From Byssochlamys sp. IMV 00236 (taxonomy: Eukaryota > Ascomycota > Eurotiomycetes > Eurotiales > Thermoascaceae), in NCBI GenBank assembly GCA_001931875.2, contig MSJH02000288.1:1-14181 (forward strand): a stretch of 14,181 nucleotides of DNA. The letters are read 5' to 3'. Positions 8,818 to 14,181 of this stretch are shown here, piece after piece (the stretch's first letter is position 1; the number at the start of each line of letters is the position of its first letter). The notes under the pieces are model-generated. The model did not search any database. It was given only the letters and a program-made list of their open reading frames with translations, and had not been told where the DNA came from. A program made the position numbers and the translations under genes.

Positions 8818-10865
8818 TCAGTTGCTTTGGGGTTGTTGCTGTGATTGTGATTGTGATTGTTGTTGTTGTTGTTGTTGTTGCTGGCTATACATGGGCATGA
8901 TGGCATTTGCACCAGGATGATGACTTGCTTGTCGCATATAAAGATTATGATGATACGATTGTTGCTGTGCTTCTACGGGAGCGAGTGTTCTGGCCATCAT
9001 GTTTCCCTGCGCAGAATCATACATGCGAATCTGGGACGACGAAGGCTGCTTTCCTGAAGCGCCTGAAAGAGGGTTCATGGAGTACATGGGAGGAGTGGTA
9101 TCATTACTGATATCAGTATTTGTTGTCTGATGTGATGGCGACGGTTGCGAAGGCGACGGTTGAGAAGGCGTTTGTTGTCTTTGTGGATGCTGCTGTGATT
9201 GGGAATGCGTTTGTTGTTGTTGTTGCTGTTGTTGTTGGTAAGGCGGGTGTTGCAAACTTAGAGTTTGAGGTAAAGGCGTCTTGTGCACCATCGCGTTCGT
9301 TTGCAGGACGGGGTGTATCGTGTTGTTTGGATTGTTTGTTTCGTTGCCACGCACGATCGACGGGTGAGAAGGATCAAAGGGGAACTGCATATCTGGGTTG
9401 AAAGAAGACGGGCTTGGAGCAGTGTTCATGTGGTATGTGTTTTGGAATTGAGGATGGACGTAGCCAGAGAGTGGTGAGTCCAAAGACATGCTACCGCTAT
9501 CATAGTACACAAACGATGACATCTGAGCTTGTCTTTGATGAGGTTGTCGTTGTGATTGTGCAGTAGGCGCAGCGAGTACAGGTACTGTATTTGCCGTGGG
9601 CGTGCTCGGCGTGCTGCTTGCTCTGCTATTCGGATAGGGGTGATATGGGTAGATGGGGTCAGGAGGTAGTCGATCATCCGTCGTTGAGGTCGTCATTAAG
9701 GAGTTTTCGCGTCCCTTGCCTTTCTTGATCATCTTTCGCTCTGGTTCCATCATGTATGTCTGCGCATCCATCGAGAGTGTTCGCCGGCGTTGGGTTCGTA
9801 GCACCTGTGCCTCTTGAATCAGCCGTTGGTTATGTATCTTGATGTAGTACGTTTGTCTTGGCACGTCGACTGCTAAATACCCTTTAGGCATACTTGTCGT
9901 TGCTTGCTTTGACATCCGACGTGAGTTATTTTCTTCTTCTGGCGTCGTTTCATCCGTAAAGACGGTGGGTGGTGGCAATGAACTGTCGTCGACTTGTGCT
10001 GCTTCGCTCAAGATCTGATACAACGTTGACAGCTCACCCTTGACAAACTGAGTAAGTTCCTCGTTGCCTGCTGTTAAGGCACATATCTTGCTCCAAAACT
10101 GACACAGGTCGTGTGTCCGTTCTGTCGTGTCACGTTGCTTAATCTTTTGCCGCTCCTCTGACAGACGGTTGTAGAACCGACGTTCGTTCCAGTGAATATG
10201 AGGGAACTGAGCTTGTACGCGTGTTCGAATGTCTTGAGTGGTCATGCGTAGACGAGCCAGCTCGCAAATCAAGTCGGTTACTTCCTTTGGCCAGCTACGT
10301 TCAATTTCGTCCGGATGCATCAGTTCATGGTTGTGTTTGCCCGCTTCTGGGTTAAGTGATTTTCTAAATTCCCAACGCCCTTCGTTTTCAAAGAGGACAA
10401 CTCGCCATCGACAATCACATCGTTTTGAAGGTCTTTTTCGTTGTGGGTTTGATTTGGGGTTACGTAGTGAATCAGGAAGTCCTTCACGAGAACAGTAGAC
10501 GTAAATGTTCTAGAGACATGTAAGATAAGGAGAGATGTTGTGTGTATATATACAATTTAGGTATTTACTCTATGTGTGCTCGCTTCCTGTTTGACAGTAA
10601 ATCCATATTCTGCGCATAAATCTCTACAGTGTTCAATAGCTGCAGCGCTTTCGCTAAAGGTTATTCCCATTAAACGTTCATAGAATGGCTCAAGCTGCTC
10701 ATAAAAAACGTATCCAGTTAGTGCGTTGAATGAATTTGGTTTCAATGCTTTTTTAAACAAAAATTATGTATTTACAAATAATGCTTGTTCCTGTTGTCTT
10801 TCAGGAGTAAAGCCTTGCTGAAGTTGAGGGGCCTGTTCGTTGTTCTGTTTGGTTCTCTTTGTCAT
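8818..10865 (-). CDS. FAR1-domain, polyQ-tailed DNA-binding protein (three exons)
   Basis: Predicted CDS: exon 1 10865-10776, exon 2 10694-10569, exon 3 10509-8818, all joined in phase 0, giving 635 aa. Exon 2 supplies the start of a FAR1-type domain (F-S-E-S-A-A-A-I-E-H-C ... E-Y-G-F-T-V, residues 43-65). Exon 3 supplies the rest: Y-V-Y-C-S-R-E-G (75-82), K-R-C-D-C-R-W-R (101-108) and G-K-H-N-H-E-L (129-135). The likely zinc ligands are C78, C103 or C105, H131 and H133. Residues about 145-200 are helical and resemble the segment between FAR1 and the MULE transposase. No DDE transposase follows. Instead there is a low-complexity Q/S/P/T tail with polyQ at about 497-505 and 614-635 and basic clusters (R-T-Q-R-R-R; I-K-K-G-K-G-R) that could be nuclear signals. 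It probably acts as a nuclear transcription regulator derived from a Mutator-like element. The exon structure is inferred from splice signals and domain continuity. The frame's own first ATG (10320) lies just after the H-N-H motif and is not the start. Confidence 0.85.
8839..8884 (-). repeat. CAA-rich trinucleotide tract, C-terminal polyQ/QS
   Basis: Plus strand shows (TTG)n then GTGATT repeats. On the coding strand it is mostly CAA, with TCA for serine, encoding nine or more consecutive Gln followed by alternating Q-S. Lies at residues about 614-628, close to the C-terminus. Length is expected to vary between strains. Confidence 0.85.
9211..9237 (-). repeat. CAA/CAG tract, internal polyQ
   Basis: Nine consecutive Gln codons (eight CAA, one CAG) after P-P-Y, at residues about 497-505. 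A Q/S/P-rich stretch follows, including a twofold 15-bp direct repeat on the plus strand (about 9137-9166) that encodes the duplicated P-S-Q-P-S unit. Confidence 0.85.
10510..10568 (-). other. Intron 2 of the FAR1-type gene (59 nt)
   Basis: Donor GTAAAT directly after the codon for R72, acceptor TCTCTAG directly before N73, phase 0. Reading through it gives a TAA within a few codons. Removing it joins the two halves of the FAR1 domain exactly where the family expects Y/F-V-C-S-R-E-G. A CTTAC string about 14 nt before the acceptor may be the branch site. Confidence 0.85.
10695..10775 (-). other. Intron 1 of the FAR1-type gene (81 nt)
   Basis: Donor GTAAAT after F30, branch site ACTAAC (10722-10717) 20 nt before the acceptor, then a T run and GAGCAG. 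Phase 0. Without splicing, exon 1 ends at a TAA after 33 codons. The good branch site and T run support the acceptor at 10695. Confidence 0.75.
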
Positions 10866-11045
10866 TTCGGTTGAATGAAGCAAAGAAGATTCTGAATCAA
10901 ATTAGCAAAGGTTTTGAAATGGCGAATGGTGATGAAGCAGTATTTTTATTTTGTTATGTGTAAAGAAATAATGACTATAAAAGAATAAAGAAATGGGTAA
11001 GTAATGGGTTTTTTTGGATATTAATTTTATATTTATTTATTCTAT

Positions 11046-11108
11046 ACACACACACGCACAAATACACATACACGCACACACGCACACACACACGCAGAGA
11101 GAGAGAGA
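11046..11108. repeat. Imperfect (CA)n/(GA)n microsatellite
   Basis: A CA/CG-rich dinucleotide tract (11046-11095) passes into (GA)n (11096-11108). On the minus strand, in the direction of the FAR1-type gene, it reads as a pyrimidine tract followed by (TG)n, about 180-240 nt upstream of its ATG. It could lie in the 5' UTR or core promoter. Alternating purine-pyrimidine DNA of this type can adopt Z-form. Confidence 0.9.
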
Positions 11109-11481
11109 TATACTGAATAAGAGACAATAAGAGACACAGTGAAGGGGTGATATATACACCAGTGATATATTCGTTGACTTTGTCTCCTTGATTAAAAGTG
11201 ATTGACAGTCAGAAGAAAGAGGGGAGGATGACGGGCGATTCTTTGTGATGCCTGTTATATGCATCTTTTGATTAGCTTTTGACTAACTATTTGAAACTTC
11301 TCCAATAGTAAGCATTTGGAAGTAAGGTCAGTATTCGTGTAACCACAATGCTCAGCTCTAACCTACCCCCACTTCGGGAATCCTGACCAAGCATTGTTCT
11401 CTTTGTTGCATTAGACGATTCGATCGTTTATTAAAAAGGGAACATAGCATTCCATTATGCTTGCACTCGATTTTTGGGGCA

Positions 11482-11487
11482 CACGTG
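11482..11487. promoter_or_regulatory. Palindromic E-box CACGTG
   Basis: CACGTG inside the longer palindrome ACACGTGT (11481-11488), in the divergent intergenic region. bHLH factors bind this hexamer in fungi. It is a single copy with no other support, and it lies within a short minus-strand ORF's 3' end or intron. Confidence 0.2.
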
Positions 11488-11490
11488 TGT

Positions 11491-11592
11491 CTATGACAAC
11501 CGATACTCACCTAAAGATCTACCTGTAGGACAAGTACGCACTTTATCACCATGACAAAAGGTACAACCGTCAAAAAGCCGAAAGTTTGACAT
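11491..11592 (-). CDS. Short Cys-rich exon-like ORF (hypothetical)
   Basis: An ATG-initiated minus-strand frame of 33 aa whose middle reads C-T-F-C-H-G-D-K-V-R-T-C-P, a C-x2-C-H-x6-C cluster that recalls zinc knuckles but lacks the standard spacing of the fourth ligand. A textbook donor, AG/GTGAGT, lies inside the frame at 11511/11510. The coding part may therefore be a first exon of 82 nt (27 codons plus one base). A purine-rich leader (complement of 11599-11653) precedes the ATG. I could not find a convincing second exon downstream towards 11280, so it may be a gene remnant. Confidence 0.25.
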   Translation of the reverse strand: MSNFRLFDGCTFCHGDKVRTCPTGRSLGEYRLS

Positions 11593-11598
11593 TTTTGT

Positions 11599-11653
11599 CC
11601 TCTCTCTTTCTCTCACTTTCTTTCTCTCCGTCTCTCTGTTTCTCTTTTTTTTT
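11599..11653. repeat. Pyrimidine-rich (TC/T) tract
   Basis: Almost pure C/T on the plus strand, ending in a T9 run; further T runs follow at 11667-11680 and 11793-11805. Such tracts are common in fungal promoters. On the minus strand it would be the purine-rich leader of the short Cys-rich ORF. Confidence 0.8.
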
Positions 11654-12293
11654 AAGGTTACTCGATTTTTTTTTTTTTTGATTGTTACCTCAACTCACAC
11701 GATCAACATGTGGCCCCAGTCTCTGCCTTTACCTCTCGCACACCTTCTTTTGAAAAAAAAAAAGCGGTCGGACTTTAGATGGGATATTATTGCTTTTTTT
11801 TTTTTCATCAGTTTGGCTTAAAAAAGAGACAACTGTTCCTTGCTGTGAAAGATCTCCTAAAGTAGCAAAGAGTTGCTTAGTACAATGTTTATACTGGTGA
11901 ATTTCGAACAAGATATTTTTATAAAGCCAAAGGAAGATCTTTAAATAGTGCAGATGACATCAACAAAGTAATTGCCATTGAGTTTTGTCTGCATGCCTCT
12001 TTTGCAGGAGTTGGACAAAAGCACTAACAAAGATACAGTGCTTATTGAAACAAAAAGCGCTTTCCTACGATGCTATATGCGATATAAACCCATTGTAAGA
12101 CCAATATACATATGTTTTGAGCGCACCTTTGTCCCTCCCTCCCTGATTCTGTAACTTTGAAATATCTTTATCATTTAATTAAAGTTTAGTAGAGATACCA
12201 ACATCATCCATTGCTGGATGTAAAGCAAATGTTTATTGGCAAGACTTATTAATAGCTTTTAAATGAGTTGTATAACACAATCATATAGTAAAA
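11654..12293. other. Intergenic stretch with one exon-like island
   Basis: Mostly non-coding. At 11954-12096 on the plus strand an ATG, a possible 40-nt intron (donor GTAATT, acceptor CTCTTTTGCAG ending near 12008) and an open stretch up to TAA would give about 34 aa including S-W-T-K-A-L. The neighbouring frame is also open and contains a GTAAGA donor near 12094. Two competing readings and no family match leave this unproven. Confidence 0.3.
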
Positions 12294-12431
12294 ATGAGCG
12301 TATTCATCAAGTTCCGTGGCCATTCACAGTGGATTAATACCAAGCGCTTCTTTTTGTACAGTATGTTGTACCTACACCTGGCATTATTTGAGCCAATGAA
12401 ACGGATATTGTCGTTTTGGGAAGGAGACTAG
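12294..12431 (+). CDS. Small ORF, 45 aa (hypothetical)
   Basis: ATG in good context (AAAATGAGC), 45 codons, TAG stop. The first half has mixed, coding-like codon use (for example TTC ATC AAG TTC CGT GGC) and encodes I-K-F-R-G-H-S-Q-W-I-N-T-K-R-F-F. The second half is hydrophobic and ends F-W-E-G-D. There is no signal peptide and no family that I recognise. An acceptor-like CTTCTTTTTGTACAG lies inside at about 12347-12361, so part of the frame may belong to an intron. It could be a gene fragment left by decay. Confidence 0.2.
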   Translation: MSVFIKFRGHSQWINTKRFFLYSMLYLHLALFEPMKRILSFWEGD

Positions 12432-12501
12432 TGAGAGAAAGAGAGCACTCAAATGAAACTTTGAAATAAGGATTTTCTTTTTCTTTTTTTAGTTTGACAA
12501 T

Positions 12502-12702
12502 TCACCAATGTCTTTTTGTACTCATTGAGTGCAGTACGTGCAAGTCAATCTTCATACTTGAAACGTACGTTTGATTTCTTATTATTTCAGAATCTAACAA
12601 AGAAGGGCTTTTCTCAGCGTTGTAGCCCTTTATCAGTGCTTTATATCTTAAATAGAGTACTCCTGTCATCGTAACATGTTGCATATACAATGCAAATAGC
12701 AT
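12502..12702 (-). CDS. Small ORF, 66 aa (hypothetical)
   Basis: A true ATG start on the minus strand, 66 codons and a stop. The composition is unremarkable: a hydrophobic start (M-L-F-A-L-Y) and then a polar region A-E-K-S-P-S-L-L-D-S-E-I. No motif, no upstream promoter sign and no neighbour relationship support it. Chance is a reasonable explanation. Confidence 0.15.
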   Translation of the reverse strand: MLFALYMQHVTMTGVLYLRYKALIKGYNAEKSPSLLDSEIIRNQTYVSSMKIDLHVLHSMSTKRHW

Positions 12703-12916
12703 AATGAGAATTCATCCCAGAGTCATCAAAAGAACCAACACAGTAGCAGAATATTTATTCTTCACTAACACCAATAAACTAATCCGTGTTTCTTTATAAA
12801 CGCCTTAACGAAGTACTGTATTTTTATTAATTATTGACGTTAATTTTATAAAATATTATCGTAAAATAAAAACTATTTACGTAAAAGGACGACAAAGAGA
12901 AATATATAGTATATCC

Positions 12917-13000
12917 ATGGATGCCAAGGCTGAATACTACGAAAACATTCTTGGCGACGACGAATTTACACACGAATTTATTTTCCGGAAAGAAGTATAG
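12917..13000 (+). CDS. Very small acidic ORF or exon fragment (hypothetical)
   Basis: ATG-GAT-GCC start in good context (ATCCATGGATG), preceded by an ATATATAGTATA string. The 27-aa product, beginning M-D-A-K-A-E-Y-Y-E-N, uses GC-containing codons (GCC AAG, CTT GGC GAC GAC, TTC CGG) unlike the surrounding AT-rich DNA. It ends at TAG inside GAA-GTATAG, so the last codons could instead be a donor site and the fragment a first exon. I found no second exon. It may be the remnant of a lost gene. Confidence 0.25.
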   Translation: MDAKAEYYENILGDDEFTHEFIFRKEV

Positions 13001-13567
13001 TTTACATTATGTGATTTAAGAAATGGTCAAGGCGGATATCTGCCTCTGTCATGTGCCGGTTAATTAGGAATGTAACTGTACCACTGTTATTAACTAACTG
13101 CGTGGTCAAGCAAACAATGTTGAAGGAAGTAATCATATTGATCGCAGTAGTAGTGTACTAGTATCAAACAAACAATCACATTATAAAGACGTTTAACTCA
13201 GTCTTCGCATCTGCACGTATTGCATTACTACAAATAAACGCAAGATAATAGTAAGCTTGCCTCTATTTTTTAAAAGACCTTGATAATATCATTTTGACAC
13301 ACGTCTTTTTTTTAAAAAAAACAAAACTTGTGTGCTAGTCTTAGCCTCTATCTGTTCTCTGGAACTTGCTCTTCAAAATAGTCCCAAAAGTTTAATGGGT
13401 ATACATCCTAGAGAGTAAGGGCAGGTACTCCCTTTTTATATGATTATGGAGCAGGAGTGTTATCCATGACAATATGAAATTCAGAGAATTGCAACTTTTT
13501 AATGACCGAAGGGAAACACACAAATTTGGGCTGAGTGCAATCAATTTTTTCCTTTATAATACCCAAA
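13001..13567. other. Promoter-side intergenic DNA of the 160-aa gene
   Basis: No gene is seen. It contains the T8A8 palindrome (13306-13321), a TTTTTATATGA string (about 13433-13443) and TTTATAAT (about 13553-13560) just before the ATG at 13568. Either could serve as a TATA-like element, the upstream one being better placed. Confidence 0.4.
13306..13321. repeat. Symmetric T8A8 palindromic tract
   Basis: Eight T followed by eight A, perfectly self-complementary, about 250 nt upstream of the 160-aa gene. It is the third such block in the window (see 378-396 and 986-1000). Confidence 0.85.
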
Positions 13568-14050
13568 ATGACCGTTGATGTACCTAAACTGAACCCTCTC
13601 TATGCTTATCTCGGCTTATCGCCTGAATCTATTGATATTCAATCTTATCTCGGCACCAATTCAGCTCCTACGATCTCAACCGTTCAGCAGTACACGTACC
13701 ATGCATACAAATCGGAAGGCATTTCGCTTGGTTTTATCAAAGGTAGCGATAACTCACTCATTTTAGATTCTATCGATATCTATAACGCGCAGACTCATGA
13801 TGGTTTTCAGCCTTTTATACGACCACAAGACTTACCATGCGATCTCAAAAGAGACATGCAAGGCCATGAGATCGTTGCTTTGTTAGGTGAACCTGACAGA
13901 AAAGGAGGTGGTGGTCGAACGAGAACACCGTGTTGGATAGAATATTTGTTCAAGACAGACAATAAGAGAGAATCAGGTATGGTCATTCAGCTTCATGGTG
14001 TCGAATGGGAAGACCGTGAAATGGGTTGGACTAGTCTTGTATTGTATTAA
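13568..14050 (+). CDS. 160-aa conserved-looking protein of unknown function
   Basis: A single-exon frame starting at the first ATG (AAAATGACC; the frame is open 11 codons further upstream but only to a GTG). No signal peptide or membrane segment, so probably cytosolic or nuclear. Visible landmarks: N-terminal N-P-L-Y-A-Y-L-G-L (9-17), a beta-rich middle with Y-K-S-E-G-I-S-L-G-F (47-56), L-P-C-D-L at 89-93, L-L-G-E-P-D-R-K-G-G-G-G (105-116), W-I-E-Y (123-126) and W-E-D plus L-V-L-Y at the end. The arrangement L-P-x-x-L ... L-G-E-P-x-x-K-G-G ... W-I-E-Y ... W-x-D recalls small uncharacterised proteins found in fungi and bacteria. I know no function and assign none. Complete length, even codon use and a downstream poly(A) signal indicate a live gene. 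It diverges from the FAR1-type gene across 2.7 kb. Confidence 0.88.
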   Translation: MTVDVPKLNPLYAYLGLSPESIDIQSYLGTNSAPTISTVQQYTYHAYKSEGISLGFIKGSDNSLILDSIDIYNAQTHDGFQPFIRPQDLPCDLKRDMQGHEIVALLGEPDRKGGGGRTRTPCWIEYLFKTDNKRESGMVIQLHGVEWEDREMGWTSLVLY

Positions 14051-14076
14051 AAAAAAATAAAAAAATTCTGGGAATG

Positions 14077-14082
14077 AATAAA
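14077..14082 (+). terminator. Poly(A) signal AATAAA of the 160-aa gene
   Basis: AATAAA 27 nt after the stop codon, followed by a T/C-rich stretch. Another AATAAA (14057-14062) lies inside the A-rich segment right after the stop. Both fit a short 3' UTR. Confidence 0.5.
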
Positions 14083-14100
14083 CTTCTTTTGTTCTTTTGG

Positions 14101-14110
<10 letters not shown>

Positions 14111-14130
<20 letters not shown>
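14111..14130. repeat. (TC)10 microsatellite
   Basis: Ten uninterrupted TC units within a T/C-rich stretch from 14084 to 14132. Lies between the poly(A) signal of the 160-aa gene and the ATG at 14151, where a pyrimidine tract would be typical of a fungal promoter. Confidence 0.95.
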
Positions 14131-14132
<2 letters not shown>

Positions 14133-14150
14133 ATATACACATACATAGTA

Positions 14151-14181
14151 ATGCCACCGTCTTCCGGTCAACAACTATCGA
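14151..14181 (+). CDS. Probable 5' end of next gene (cut by window edge)
   Basis: ATG-CCA-CCG-TCT-TCC-GGT-CAA-CAA-CTA-TCG opens a frame that leaves the window after ten codons (M-P-P-S-S-G-Q-Q-L-S). The GC-containing codons differ from the AT-rich intergenic style, and the upstream (TC)10 tract and TATATACACATACATAG leader look like a promoter or 5' UTR. It starts 100 nt after the stop of the 160-aa gene, on the same strand. Ten codons are too few to name a product. Confidence 0.35.
   Translation, partial: MPPSSGQQLS

Noticed and set aside
8857..9477. Several plus-strand ORFs of 64-93 codons opposite the FAR1-type gene
   Set aside because: They are antisense shadows of the low-complexity CAA/CAG coding region (poly-L or V-rich frames) with no independent signals.
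8818..10320. The 500-codon frame starting at the ATG at 10320 as the complete gene
   Set aside because: The frame is open 63 codons further upstream and contains the zinc-binding second half of a FAR1 domain. The ATG falls immediately after the H-N-H-E-L motif, so starting there would destroy the domain.
10238..10498. Plus-strand 86-codon ORF opposite the FAR1 domain
   Set aside because: Antisense to a well-supported conserved domain. No family features of its own.
11046..11108. CRISPR-like or other structured array in the CA-rich repeat
   Set aside because: It is an imperfect dinucleotide microsatellite without spacers, and the window is eukaryotic.
13535..13567. N-terminal extension of the 160-aa protein to position 13535
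   Set aside because: The extended frame opens with GTG, not ATG. The ATG at 13568 has good context and gives a sensible N-terminus.
1..14181. tRNA, 5S rRNA, U6 or other Pol III genes
   Set aside because: I looked for B-box (GGTTCGANTCC-like) strings on both strands and for cloverleaf stems and found none. A scan with a covariance-model program would be decisive.

Overview
This is a eukaryotic window, most likely from a filamentous fungus of the Mucorales/Mucoromycota type. The reasons are short introns (59 and 81 nt) with GTAAAT donors and an ACTAAC-like branch site, AT-rich intergenic DNA full of A/T homopolymers, a poly-glutamine regulator with a FAR1-type DNA-binding domain, and decayed non-LTR retrotransposons. 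The lineage is inferred from style, not from a marker gene. I found no bacterial operon, rRNA, tRNA or CRISPR.

Layout. 1-2094: gene-poor AT-rich DNA starting with a 41-nt A run. 2098-2288: a TATA box and a tiny ORF with a signal-peptide-like start (weak). 2780-3170: a 391-bp element with long inverted ends, probably a MITE-like non-autonomous DNA transposon. 3950-4917: remnant of a Jockey/CR1-like LINE reverse transcriptase, read through all three forward frames. 4918-5804: AT-rich spacer. 5805-8095: a longer remnant of a second, different LINE, with the RT core and a C-terminal zinc-binding segment; it has stops, frameshifts and a damaged catalytic motif. 8100-8785: A/T-homopolymer-rich 3' flank.

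8818-10865, minus strand: the main gene. The longest open frame begins inside it, and its apparent ATG (10320) is internal. Two upstream exons restore a complete FAR1-type (WRKY-GCM1 fold) zinc domain that is cut in two by an intron. The predicted product is 635 aa: DNA-binding domain, a helical segment like the one that precedes MULE transposases, and then a long Q/S/P-rich tail with two polyQ tracts. There is no transposase domain, so it looks like a transposon-derived DNA-binding domain recruited as a regulator.

10866-13567: a 2.7-kb divergent intergenic region with a (CA)n/(GA)n microsatellite upstream of the FAR1 gene, pyrimidine tracts and several short exon-like islands of uncertain status. 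13568-14050, plus strand: a 160-aa single-exon gene for a small conserved-looking protein of unknown function, followed by a poly(A) signal, a (TC)10 tract and the first ten codons of a probable next gene cut by the window edge. No pathway links these genes. The window is two or three host genes set among transposon debris.
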